Shown: one piece after another, positions 39,359 through 51,125 of the stretch
Layout of the letters: each line of letters starts with the position of its first letter
Numbering within the stretch: the stretch's first letter is position 1
Source of the DNA: Puffinus mauretanicus
Lineage: Eukaryota > Chordata > Aves > Procellariiformes > Procellariidae
Reading direction: 5' to 3'
Assembly: GCA_023333565.1 (NCBI GenBank)
Contig: JAJKFH010003571.1
Location: 248,001 to 312,000, forward strand
Length of the DNA: 64,000 nucleotides
Made by a program: the position numbers and the translations under genes
The notes under the pieces: generated by a model
What the model was told of the DNA's origin: nothing
Seen by the model: the letters and a program-made list of their open reading frames with translations, nothing else
The model's database searches: none

Positions 39359-39969
39359 AAAAAAGAAGTGCAACTTTCAGTTAAGAAATTAAGTATAACC
39401 TATAAAATGTAGAAATTTCAGAAGAATACAAAAAGTTCTAATAATTCCAGAAGCTGCAGTTAAGCATTAATTAGCAAATAAAATACTGTAATGGCCCTGC
39501 AATACTGAAAGCTGTATATACAATGGCACAGAATCTGAACAAGTGAATAGACAGGCATACATACAAATACCATTTACACTGCAATTTTGCAATTTTTTGC
39601 AAATCTCCATTTAAATATCTGTACATGGTAGTATTCAGGAAACCTTCAACAATTCCGCCCCCCCCACAATGTTCATATCTTTGTCAGCCCCCAAATATCA
39701 GTTTTTGCTTATTTAAAGCCAACTTTCAGATTTCTAGTCTTCATAGAGCAACTCCTTTCAAAAACACCACTTCTCTTGAAAACTCTGCAGCTATTTCTAT
39801 CAAGACTACTTACCAGTGTAAGATGTTGAACCGGATCACAATTTATAAAAAATACCTGGACAATGCTTCAAATCATTGTGTGCAATTCTCTGTATTTAAA
39901 CCCATCCATAGATTCTCCTATATTTACTATATATCATAAATACAGGAATGAATATACACATACCCATAC

Positions 39970-40093
39970 CTTCTGTAGTTGGAAGTAGGTCTTTTCCTTC
40001 GCTCTTTGTTTCTGTCAGTTTCTCTGTTCTCAGCAATACTTCTGCAAAGCTTTCCAAAGAATTGCTCTGGTATGTGCCATAGCTGATTTCAGA
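39970..40093 (-). CDS. NBAS: NBAS internal exon, 124 bp (7th)
   Basis: Forty-one codons from a codon boundary plus one base that starts a split valine codon. The translation is SEISYGTYQSNSLESFAEVL, then LRTEKLTETKSEGKDLLPTTE. Acceptor is TTTACTTCTAG and donor GTATGG. It matches the NBAS motif ESFAEVLLRT-K-L. The lysine- and glutamate-rich second half looks less constrained than the flanking exons. Confidence 0.94.
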
Positions 40094-40335
40094 CTAGAAG
40101 TAAAATAAGATAACTGACACATGCGCACTACACCCTGCGGTTATATTTAGCTCACTTGCATCAGATGTAATTATCTACCTTGGTTCCTGCATTTGCTTTC
40201 CTTTCTGTTTAATTCTGGATTTTTTCCCTACTATTGCACAAAATTTCACACAAATAATCCAAAATCCATATTATTACTTAATTATAAGATCGCAACAAAA
40301 AACTAACACTTCAGAATTCTGTAACAGAAACTTAC
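40094..40335 (-). other. NBAS intron, 242 bp
   Basis: The shortest intron in the window, AT-rich, with GT-AG ends. Nothing else seen. Confidence 0.9.
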
Positions 40336-40449
40336 TTCTGCAACATATGGATCAGCAATTAGAGACTCATAAAACGGATGACAGCCTTGTTTTTCCACAG
40401 TGGCATTTTCTCCAGGCCCACTTTTTAATACATCTCCAAATTCTTGGCC
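40336..40449 (-). CDS. NBAS: NBAS internal exon, 114 bp (6th)
   Basis: Exactly 38 codons, phase 0 at both ends: GQEFGDVLKSGPGENATVEK, then QGCHPFYESLIADPYVAE. Acceptor TTTTTCCCAG is strong and donor is GTAAGT. QGCHPFYES is a conserved NBAS string, while the first 19 residues appear variable. NAT is a formal N-glycosylation sequon, but NBAS is cytosolic/peripheral, so it is unlikely to be used. Confidence 0.95.
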
Positions 40450-41049
40450 CTGGGAAAAATAAGTATAGTTGAGCCTAGTCATAAAAAAAGCTCATTAAAA
40501 CATCTGTAACTGCTGTTCAGAAGGGAAGCAACTGTAAAGGAAAATATCGTTGAATTCAGTGGGGAGAAAGACAGCAGTCATTTTATATAAACCAATGCTG
40601 AATGAGGTCCAGTATTCTTAAAAAGAGAATGATGCTCAAAAGTAGTATCAGAAAAACTAGTATCATAAAAATTATAGAAAATCCACTGAAGTAGAGAAGG
40701 TAGAAAAGAGAAACTGAAAAGGAACAGCTTTGAATATAAAATGACAGTATTTAAAGAGGGGACTTCACTGTGCTTTCTTCCCCAAAGTTCTGAAGCTCTG
40801 CAAAATTTCAACTATGCTTTCTCACACTATGCTAAAAAAGCAGGAGAAAACAGATTAGAAAACAAGAAAAGGAAACAGCTTTAGACCCCTCCTTTCATTG
40901 GGATGTGCTTACAAACAATCCCTTGATGTCTCTAGTTCATTTATCAATTTGAGGTCTTCAGTTATCAGATACCTATAAAGGAGCCCAGCTTTTATACTAA
41001 TGGATCAGTGAATGTGTAAACATCTGCAGACACATCAGCAATCCCTTAC
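40450..41049 (-). other. NBAS intron, 600 bp
   Basis: AT-rich intron with GT-AG ends. A 77-codon minus-strand ORF at 40578-40811 has no resemblance to NBAS and does not fit the phase of the neighbouring exons. Nothing else recognised. Confidence 0.85.
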
Positions 41050-41217
41050 ATGTAATGGTCGAAGATAAGTTAATGATCTCTTCCACCACTGTCCATCACT
41101 GACAGCATGCAGCATGGCTTTTGTAGTCATAGTTGTGTTAGACAACACCTTCATGGTTTTTGATGTCGTCCAGTACAACAAATCAGCAGACTGGCTAGAG
41201 GAGATGTTGGTTTCATC
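41050..41217 (-). CDS. NBAS: NBAS internal exon, 168 bp (5th)
   Basis: Exactly 56 codons, phase 0 at both ends. The translation starts DETNISSSQSADLLYWTTSK, continues TMKVLSNTTMTTKAMLHAV and ends SDGQWWKRSLTYLRPLH. Acceptor is TGCTCACAG and donor GTAAGG. MKVLSNTT and the AVSDGQWWK-SLTYLRPL block are typical of NBAS. The first ten residues, rich in Ser, Thr and Asn, look like a linker. Confidence 0.95.
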
Positions 41218-44184
41218 CTGTGAGCATATTCAACACACAACGGCAAGTGTTAGACTCATGCTTTAATTAGGCTAATGAATTAAAGCCAAAAGCATTAGAG
41301 ATCAGGCACACTATGTTAATAACATACTTTAAATGATCATTAATTTAAGTAACAGCTGTCATAAAAACAAAAAAAAGACAAGTTAAAAGTGATTCAGAAG
41401 TGTCAATCTGAAGTGAGTAGCGTGATCAATAGAACATTTTGCCCCTTATTCAACTATAACCTGTTGTTTCCACAGACACCATCTGTTTTTAATTCCAAAG
41501 TTTATAATGGTAATGTTTTACATAATTGTTGATTGCTTCTGTTAAAATAATGATCTCTCTACAAATGAGGAGATTGAGCATGCTAAAAATAATCTTCAAT
41601 AATTCAAGAAAGCTGATAGTAGAGACAATCTTGTATTTATACAGAGGTAGCATTAAGTTGAATTCTCAGTAGGGGAAATGGTGAAGAGATGTAAACATTC
41701 ATCTCCACACCAAGTGAAAAACTATCATCAAGATATGAAATTCTGCAGTCGGCACTTAGAAGGTACCGAATACAGCAAACCTAAGAGACTGCAAAAAAGA
41801 ATAGAGACCCCAGCCTATTCTCAATCCCAAACTGCTTCTGCAATACATGCACATATACGTTATCCTGCAAAACATCTTCACTCAGTCTCAGTAAACTCAT
41901 GTGTAAGTCAATTCTTAAAAGTAGAAGACATGTTCCACAAATGGAGCTTTCTGTACCAGCTCTTCCTCATGTAAAGCATTTAAATAATACCCAGAACATC
42001 CTTGTTGGTTGATCTGTGCTATTCCAGTCCTGAAAGGGTTGTGTTAATTGCACACTTTACAAAGCTTACACATTAGACATAAATATGTAATTAGCATGCC
42101 AATGTAAACACACTGTCTTCAGCAATATCCAATGTTTCTCCCTAACAATTCTATTATTTATTTCCTCATACACTGAAGTGTATTGAAATAGAAAAATTCT
42201 ACCTGTATAACTGAATGTGAGGTATTAGTTTACAACTTACTAACTCATGACAAAATTTCAGACATCAGAGCAAAATGATGCCAAGTTATTCTCAAGTGAA
42301 TTATGTCCCACCGTAACTTCAGTGACAAAACATGTTAGCTTCAATAAGGCAGAAATTCACTGTAGACAAACTTAGTTTTAGTAACTGCCTCAAGCTGACC
42401 ACTGAAGTAGCAGGTCCATCTTAAGTCCTTCCATTAAGGCTTCGGCATTTTTTTTTTATCTTTTCTAAAATTATATTTTGCGTTTCACAGATGCACGACT
42501 AATGAACTGACTGGCTAAACTGGAAATTTCAGCTCTTACTTCACCAAATGAAGAAAGAGCATGCCAAGTACAACACGCCAGAGTTTTTACTCCTGTGAAA
42601 AGTAAAAAGCAGCAGAAAATCCTAGGTCTGGTGGCTTGATGGGGTGTGGGAGAATTTCTTATTTGTGTGTTTTTTAAATAAACCACTCTTGGTACTTAGT
42701 ACAAAAGCTTTTTGTAATTTATTTTAAATATTATATACAGAATACTAATTTCTCTCTCTGCCTCCATTTTCAAGCAGATGCTGCAGGACCCCTAACTGAT
42801 TCTTCATGGGGTAAAAATAAACCAAAACCAAAACAAAACAGAACCAGGAAAAAAAAAAATCCCTGCCCCAAGTTCTCAACTGCATTTGAGCAAAACACAT
42901 TTTTTAAAATAAACCTCCTCCAGTAGTGTGAAAACTAAGGGGCTAACTTGCATGCTGGTGTGTATGCTTCTATAGCTCTACCGTTATCCGATAAACTCTA
43001 TTGATTTTTTCTAAAAAGAATTTCAACTCTTACAAGTAATTACAGTCTTTTCTGCCCAAATAAGAATTCTGTTTTCTGAAAAGCCATTCCTCTATGTTCC
43101 TGGAACAGCAACACTTTGAGGCTGTAACTTTTTGCTATCCTGAATCAATCTCTCATAAAATAAATTATTTCTTAAAGATTGCTGAAGGTCTCATTTCAAG
43201 AAGACAACTTTAATTGTATGCTTTAATTTTATCTTCAGAAACAAGTTATAGTTTGGAGGTTTTGAGGGAAATTATTTTCTTATATTATTTCTTCCTGATA
43301 TCCTTTATAAAAGTAACCATTTCTGATAAAAACAAAATAATAACCACTTATTAATTCTAAATTAGCAGCTTAAAAATTTGTATGAATCTGAATTGATGTA
43401 AAAAAAGCCAACAAATCCTAAATTATCAAGATACTCCAAAATAACAGCTAAAATACTTTTATATACACATATGCTTATACATACACATATATGTAATTCC
43501 AAACGGCCTAATGCAAAGACAAATAACAAAGCCAACTATTTTTTAAATAAGGCACAGAAGACAGAGTAATGAATTAGAACACCTGCAACATGGATTTTTT
43601 TGTTGTTGTTGTTGTTTTTTAATGACAATTAGTCAAGGTGCAAGGATCAAAAAATGCAAAAACCATACAGTTTATACACTCTATGCATTAAGAGTCATTA
43701 CGCATTAAGATTATGGAGGAAACAAAGTGAGGTGGAACAGATTCTGTTCATAAGACAGAACATCAAGTATTAACTTTCTGTTTTCTTTTTTCCTTTTTGG
43801 TACTCCCATTGGAAAAAAGGAATTTAAAATAGTGTCTTTTACATAACTATTCATGCTTATTCTACATTTATGTTTTGTGCCTTGGAGGATTTTGTTTTGG
43901 GTGTTTGGTGTTTTTTTTTTTTTTTTCTTTTTGTAGCTGTTGTGATTTAACCCAGCAGGCAGCTAAACACCACACAGCCACTCGCTCACTCGTCCCTGGC
44001 AGTGCGATGGGGGGGAGAATCGGGGCGGGGGGGGGGGGTGGGGTGGAAATCGTGGACTGAGATAAAGACAGATTAATAGAACAGAAAAAGAAATAATAAA
44101 TAAGAATAATAATAATAAAAAAATACATATACAAAGTGAGTGAGGCACAATGCAATTGCTCACCACCCGCGCTGACCGATAATC

Positions 44185-44202
44185 AAGTAGCGATCGCTAC
44201 TT
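44185..44202. repeat. 18-bp perfect palindrome in LTR copy 4
   Basis: The same AAGTAGCGATCGCTACTT as in copy 2. It lies about 19-36 bp downstream of the TATA box in LTR orientation, so it would straddle or closely follow the transcription start. Confidence 0.9.
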
Positions 44203-44220
44203 CCTGGACCACACCTCTTA

Positions 44221-44243
44221 TTTATATACTGAGCATGACGTCA
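44221..44243 (-). promoter_or_regulatory. TATA box and CRE-like site of LTR copy 4
   Basis: On the minus strand TGACGTCA (44243-44236) is followed eight bases later by TATATAAA (44228-44221). This is a compact core promoter of the LTR and the best preserved among the copies here. It points in the same direction as NBAS transcription. Activity is an inference from motif spacing only. Confidence 0.6.
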
Positions 44244-47200
44244 TATAGTATGGAATACCCCGCTGGCCAGCTGGGTCAGCTGTCCCGGCTATGCTCCCTC
44301 CCAGCCTCTGAAGAGTCCTTGACTAGCAGGGCACTTAGCAACAACTGAAAACATCAGTGTGTTATCAACATTCTTCTCATACTAAATCCAAAACACAGCA
44401 CTAGGAAGAAATTTAACTCTATCCCAGCCGAAACCAGGACAGTAGCATATGTTACAGCTAATGAACCAGTCTAATTGAAAACTCCAGTCCTGCAAAGATA
44501 AACCAGACCATAGATGAGAGACTACAGAAAAGATTCAGCTCAAGATGACAACACTAAAATTCAGGTGTCATTGGATGTCTAAGCTCTTATTAGGGCTATA
44601 ATGACCCTGGAACTGAAAAAGTAACCCAGCCTTAAGCATACACAATGCATTTGATTCAGCTGCTTAAACATTGGCTTTGACGACTGTCTGAGATATATAG
44701 CAGTAACTAAGATACCTTCTTAACACTTGTAGATCTGACAGAGGATCTAGACTTTTTGGGTCAGTAGCTAAAGGACAGGAGGATAACTTAGGGCATCTCA
44801 AATTGTTGATATCTATGATTAAGTAACTGAATCAAGCACCTAATGGCTGATTAACTGCATTATTCTCTATGCATCATTGACTGAATCTCCACTGACTACA
44901 ACATGATTTTAAGTAGTGCACATAGAGTGTTCCACATTGAGGTTTTTTTCCTTCTCTGCACAAGAGTTCAGGGACACTGTAGATGAACATGATTCCTTCA
45001 GGAATTACAGTTATCTCTTCCTATAAGAAGAATTCTAGTTTAGTTATTACAGAACTAAAACCAGTACACTTACTAAGCCACAAAACACAGCTTCAGTTAA
45101 TCACAAAATAAAAAATAAAATAAAATTAAAAAAACCACAACTATTTGAAACAGCAGCTGGAACATTATTTTTGCCCTGAGGTTCCAAAGACTCCAGATGG
45201 AAGAGTTCCCAGTGCATGCTACATAAATACAACATTCCCTAATCATTTCTAACCAGCAGTGATAAAAATGCATGCCATACCAATTTAATGTACACAAATG
45301 CTTTAAAAGATCCTGTCTTTTCCCAAATCTAGCGCTTGGGAAAAATGCAAAAGCAAAGAAGATGCTAATGCTCTGTTAATTGGAAATTTTCTTTTCTTTA
45401 AGCAACGTTTAAGAAAATCATTCCTATAATTTGAAGATACTCTCCTCTAGAAATTATGTCTGCTCTCCTATCAAAGAGTTTGGTTTCAGGGAAACTTGAA
45501 ACTGCAAATTTCTCTTGTGCTGATGTGCCACTTTGCAGTAATTAAGTTTTCACATTCAGATATGTAAAAGATAATGATTTTATTTATAACAGACATAATG
45601 CATGTTTTAAGTATTACACAGATTTAACATAAAATTAGAGCTCATTTACAAGGGAATTGATAGTTATTGTTTCTACTGTTTATACACAACACAGCATCTT
45701 GTGAGTAAGCATTCTATTTTAATCTAATAATGTTAGTTATAATATTCTGAAATGCTTTTCATGAATCAAGACCTTAATTTTCTTACTGTGATATTTTGTT
45801 TGAGAAGTGCAAGATGAGTTGTTGAGGCATTTGTAGCATACAACAAAGAGAAAAAAGGGTGGGGATTGGGGAAACTTAACATTTTGCTTAAAAATAATCT
45901 GCTATGTTGGAATCATTGTAGCTTCCAGAAGATAATTTCTCCAATGGATCCCATGAGTTCAATCAACAGTGACAAGTTGGCACTAAGATAATGAAGTACA
46001 TCCTTGTCCAAATGCATTAGTTCCTACAGAATAATTACATGCATCTTTATCATAGCAATCAGGAATTTCCTTCAGAGTAGGACCATCAAAAACTTGGGAG
46101 AAAAGTTATACTGAAGTCAATACGACAGCAATGTTAAATAACACATTTCTAAGCCATCTGTGAAGATATGTAGCCAGCTGCTATCAAGATTTCTGCAAGT
46201 TTCATGGGAAAAAAAGTTTCAGAGGAAAAACTTAAAACAACAAAAATGAAATGAGTTTAGACATTTCTAGAGAGGAGTTCATCAAGAGAAGAATGATTGA
46301 CAATTATGACCAGCTGGTGATGTAATAAAAAAAAAAAAGGTAGTGACAACTAATGATTCAATATTAGATAAAGGTAAGAAGAGGTAGAAAAAGGTCACTA
46401 AAGCTTTGAAAGGGAAAATTGATATACTTACAGACAGGTATGTTTAATGCAACAGAGAAAGGGATGCCCAAACACATGTATGCTAAAAGAAGCTTAGTCA
46501 AGTCAAGATAAGGAAAATTACATTTAGAGCACCAATTTGAAAAGGCATCAGTGAGAAAGAAGAACATTTGTCAACTCCTTGAGAAAAGGGTGCTATAAGT
46601 TAATCAGGACGTAAGTGAAAAAGAAAAAAGTAAAAAGAAAGGGGGAAAAAAAATTCTTATAGTTTGTTTTTTCTTTGAAGAAACTGAAATTCTGTGCAAG
46701 ACGATGAAGGTGAAGCATGAGGAATTAGCTGAAGTGGAACTATGGGAATTGCAGTTATAGGATTCAGTTAAGTCAGAGAAACTGAGTTATTGAATATATT
46801 GCTTTTCTAACATTTCACATGTCTGTAACAAAGGAAGGGTTATACAGTGACTAAATTCTTGGCTATGTTTCCTCCTGTGTCATTGCAAGAAATGAAAGAA
46901 GCTATAAATCCCTATTAAGTCAACTGGGAGAGAACAAAAAAATTGGCAAATATAAAGAATTCATTTCATAGTATAACAGTCTGAAATACGACATGCCGAG
47001 AAGCTGTATTAAAACAGAAAGAAAAAAAAACCTCAATGCAGCAACACACAAACTTGCCAGGTCAACTGTCTGCCTACTTCGGATTCTGAACAGACAGCCA
47101 ACCACAACTAAGGGGAAAAAAACTTGAAAGATATATTGGAGAAAATGAGTGGATAATTTTCTGTATGTGAATTCCCCAGCATAATGAAAATTGCTTCAGA

Positions 47201-47609
47201 TATTCAAACTGAATTGATAATGAAGTTAATTAGTGAGTTTACTCAACTATGACAAACCTTTGAATAAGTTTCTGAATCATTTATACGCATGTATAATTGT
47301 TCCGTCACAACATACTGTCAATAGTACTACAGCATATGAAAGGTGATGCATGACAATTTGTTATATACATTAAAATATTGTAAACGTACATATCCACACC
47401 CACATCAGAAGGTTCCACAATTTTATTAACATCTACTTAATAATCTTCCTCTCAGAGAGATTCATTTACCAATTTCCAGAAAACAAAAAGCATTCATGCC
47501 AGTGAACAAACCTGTTCTTCATATCAATGATTCTAGCAGATATATCAAGTGTTCAGCTCTCTTCCTCTGAATACTGTTTTCAGTGCTATTTTACTTTCTT
47601 GCCCATTTA

Positions 47610-47730
47610 TTTTTTTATATGCAAATATGTATATATGTTTACATACGCATATATGTATAGCAAGTATGCATGTATGCCTATACAGATATAAAAAACATAC
47701 ATAAAATATAGACATATACATACAAGTTGC
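47610..47730. repeat. AT-rich alternating purine-pyrimidine tract
   Basis: About 120 bases of degenerate TATG/CATA units ('atatgtatatatgtttac', 'gcatatatgtatag' and similar). A decayed simple repeat of the ATGT/ACAT type. Confidence 0.7.
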
Positions 47731-48733
47731 CTATTCCCATTCCAATAACGTGAAGGAGAGGTGTGGTTTTTTAAGCCACATGGTGTTAAATATACCAAAG
47801 GCAAAGACTAGCATGTTCCATCTACTGTTATAGGTAAAAATTCCCCAAGGGTATAATAACATTAAGGAGGCTGCAATTCAGATACTTTTCCCAAAAGGCA
47901 GACTATGCACCATGAACCACGTTTTTTCTTTCTTTCCCTATTCTTTCCTTAAAGAAAGGTTTTTGCTCCCCCCCGCCCCGATCTGTTTATCACCTATAGA
48001 AAAACTCAATTAAACAGAAAACAGAGAAAAAAATAAATTAAACTTAGAATTTTCCACTCTGAAGAGGATGAAAAAGACATTCCTTTCTCTCATAAATAGG
48101 TTATTACATCTTCTTTAAAGACAGAAATGTACTTTCAATTGTACATGTACACACTTAAATTTGTGGAAAGAATAGTAGACTTTTTTCCTGCTGCCCTGCC
48201 TCTGTTTCCCACAAAATACTCAATGTTCCTTCTGATCTTACACATAAAAATAATTTCACATGCAATATACGAAAGTTATAAAATGGCAAAGAAGTCATAA
48301 ACTTCATGATGCACGCACAAAGAGGAAAAATAAGTTTAATTCAAGACATTTTCTAATTAAAGACACAGCTCGGGTTTATTTTCAAATGTCTTGCTTTGCA
48401 ACTGGGACAGATCAAAAAAATCAAATCAACATTGATGTATTTTATTGTGTTAAGTTTTGTTGCACTTTCCTCTTTGCCTCTGGGTTTGTATTGTTTTTCT
48501 ACAGTGCTAAGACTGTGTAGGAAGAAGCAATGAAAAATCAGAACAGACTAAGTATAAATACATAAGCAAAACCTTGAACGTAAAACAATCTAAGAACAGG
48601 AACTAGTAGATGTATTTAATGTTGTGCATTTTATCTAGAAAACAGGTAGATGTTGCTAAAAACTCAAATTCAGCTCTTCAGCATAATGCAGAACAAAATC
48701 ATTATTACTTTAAAAACTCTCTTTAAAGCTTAC

Positions 48734-48820
48734 CTCTGTATCCTTACTGATCAACGAAGAAGGTCCTGAGATGTTTATATTCTCACCTCCTTCTGAGGGA
48801 AGAAACTGGTAATTCACAGC
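48734..48820 (-). CDS. NBAS: NBAS internal exon, 87 bp (4th)
   Basis: Exactly 29 codons, phase 0 at both ends: AVNYQFLPSEGGENINIS, then GPSSLISKDTE. Acceptor is TTCTTTATCAG and donor GTAAGC. This is a low-complexity, serine-rich, probably disordered stretch. The only recognisable family feature is GGENI-S-P-, which fits the human sequence as I remember it. The call rests mainly on splice sites, on phase with both neighbours and on filling the expected gap. It is the least conserved exon of the set. Confidence 0.88.
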
Positions 48821-50967
48821 CTGATAAAGAATCTATAAACACAAAATAAATATAATCTCTTACCAGTCAAATAATCAAATGTGAGAATTATGACTGATGT
48901 CATAGGAAACCCAAGAAATTGTGATGTAAAATCTTCCATGATAGAAAAACAAGAATGCAGGGGAAGACAAGAAGAACACATAGGTATCTTGGACATCCTC
49001 TCACTGTTGTAGTCCTTAGATAAAATGACCTTCCCTTCTCTGTGATTTTTGTGCCATATTTTTCATGCACTGTAAGAATTTTTTTTTTTTTTTTAATTTA
49101 TATGCACCTACTGTACTGTATAGGCTAAAGAACTTCCATGAAAAACATCCATTATCTGAACTGTGCCTCTGAGGTGCTGGGCAACTCCACAGAGGCAAGT
49201 GTTACACTAGATAATAGTTTTGTGAGCGGAATTTCCACAGGTCATAGAACTGATGAAGTCCACCAAAAGACACATCTGGTCAGCGCGACCTTCTGATGAA
49301 GATTTTTTGCATATATCTATCTATCTACATACAAAGACAGAGTGCTTGGACCGAATGTGTAGGACCATTAATGAACAGTGCTGAAAAGCTTATGCTTAGT
49401 TTATGGAGAAAGTAATTGCAGAATAAACGGATTAAATGTGCTTTGACAGAAATCATGACTTGGGTTTGGCTTCCTGGGGCAAATACCAAATTAATCATCA
49501 CTGCACTTCTGCCACAAATGATATTGCACTAACAAAGAAACCTTAGCAACAAATTCAGTCTCAAGTTTTGTGAATGGAGAAGACAGAGAATCGTTTCCCT
49601 TGGCGAAGTAGGATGCAAGAGGGTAATAACCAGTGGCTGAGCAGCTGCACTGCACCACAGCTAACAGGACATGAAGCCTTTAGAAGGAACGAGACAGTGA
49701 TAGAGAGGCAGTGAATTGACAGAAAATCTAACAAATTCTGGCTTATACAGTGCCAAAAGTTTGTTTGACTTCAAATTCTAATTCCAGGTATAGGCACATA
49801 AGGGGGGAAACAAGTTTTTATTTCTATACTGTACAGGTATCAATTCTGCAAAGATTCCACTTTAACCTCATAATTGTACCTACCTCTCTCAAATCTGAGT
49901 GCTTTCATGATGAAAAAAATAGTAAAGAGCTTGCAGGTGCTAGACTTTATTTCAAATCCTTTGTAGCATTTTATTCTGATGTTATCCTGCTACTGACGCA
50001 GCACAGACTGCCTTCATACGTTGCCTGTATTTCTCATACACATTGCTATACAAGCAATTTTGTAAAGAAGGCAGCTACACACTTACAGCTGCCTTAATTA
50101 GACTGCATGTGTACTATAGCTATTGCTTCCTTCTCCCTGCTTCTTCAGACACAGAACGCAAGCCCTCTAAGATGTTTTTATTACACAAAGATAAATCTAT
50201 GAAGATTGTGAACTCTTAGACAACTAAGACAAATATGAACTCTTAAACAAGTAATAGCACATAGGCTAAGCCAGAACTACACTGAACAAAAATTTAACAT
50301 TCTGACAATCTAAATTACTGCACTGCAGTTTCAAATAAAACTTTTCAAAAGGTTTGCTATGTCATCTTGCCATAACTTGTATTTGCCAGTATAAATGCCA
50401 CAATTACGTGTTCTCACATATATAATATGATCAGCTTCAGATCTCATTCTATTAAGAAGTCAGTCATTGCAGAGTTAATAAAGATGGCTCAGACATAAAG
50501 CCCGCTGTAGTTGTTAAAACCATTACATAGTTGAAATCAGTGAGAAAAAAAATTTCATTGAATATTGGGTGGAGATCATAAAAATGTAAGAATAAACATT
50601 AAATAGATATTTATGTGGGCATTTAATGAAGTTGCATTACAAGGTGTAAACAGGTGACAGAACCTGGAAAACATTGCAAATGCAGTTAAATAATTTTTTT
50701 CCAAATAAAATGTTTAGATCAGGCAATAAATGAAGAAATTAAAAGTACTGAAGATAAAGAATACAAAAGCCAACTCATCATATAAAAATGCTTATATAGA
50801 GACCTCATTTGTTGAAATATCAGTGAAAGCAGAAAAATACAGTAGAACAAATATAAACTTGTTGTGGGGGTTTAAGAACTTAAAGGAACAAACTTAAAAA
50901 TGAGCACAAGTCCCCTTTGCTTTGGTAAGCATTGAACCTGCATGAAAGAAGTTTCAGAAACACCTAC
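48821..50967 (-). other. NBAS intron, 2147 bp
   Basis: AT-rich intron with a T run at about 49079-49094. A 115-codon plus-strand ORF at 49750 has no recognisable similarity. No transposon recognised. Confidence 0.8.
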
Positions 50968-51125
50968 CTGGGTTTGCAATGAACTGCTCACTCCCAGCAA
51001 TGCCTCTATGGCACTTGGGGGACAGTGTGTCAGAGCAAAAGCCATGAGTTCCTGACGCATACTCAAATCATGGTAGCCTTCTGATTGCCCAAGCTGACTG
51101 CATACTTCCCAGCTTTTAGAATAAC
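50968..51125 (-). CDS. NBAS: NBAS internal exon, 158 bp (3rd)
   Basis: Two bases complete a glycine codon, then 52 codons: YSKSWEVCSQLGQSEGYHDL, SMRQELMAFALTHCPPSAIE, ALLGVSSSLQTQ. Acceptor is a TGTAG and donor GTAGGT. SWEVCSQLGQSEGY and RQELMAFALTHCPPS are strongly conserved NBAS strings. These lie near the C-terminal end of the Sec39-like domain, the part of NBAS shared with yeast Sec39 of the Dsl1 tether. Confidence 0.96.

Larger units (their letters stand above)
35038..39969 (-). other. NBAS intron, 4932 bp
   Basis: Contains the truncated LTR at 36262-36594 and a T-rich tract at about 39308-39358. Two plus-strand ORFs of 142 and 148 codons (36797 and 38223) look like chance. The rest is AT-rich and unrecognised. 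Confidence 0.8.
43938..44441 (-). mobile_element. Solo LTR of an endogenous retrovirus (copy 4), complete
   Basis: A 504-bp LTR, TGTCCTGGTTTCGGCTGGG to CA on the minus strand. It is bounded by a perfect 5-bp target duplication, GTAGC (43933-43937 and 44442-44446). It has an intact CRE-like octamer (44236-44243), a TATATAAA-type box (plus 44221-44228), the 18-bp palindrome (44185-44202), an AAT run and a long G tract (44009-44046). It is closest to copy 2 by eye. Sense to NBAS; no viral genes remain. Confidence 0.94.
41218..48733 (-). other. NBAS intron, 7516 bp
   Basis: Contains the solo LTR at 43938-44441 with a T-rich run just before it (about 43909-43932), and an AT-rich alternating stretch at 47610-47730. 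The remaining sequence is AT-rich and unrecognised. Confidence 0.8.
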
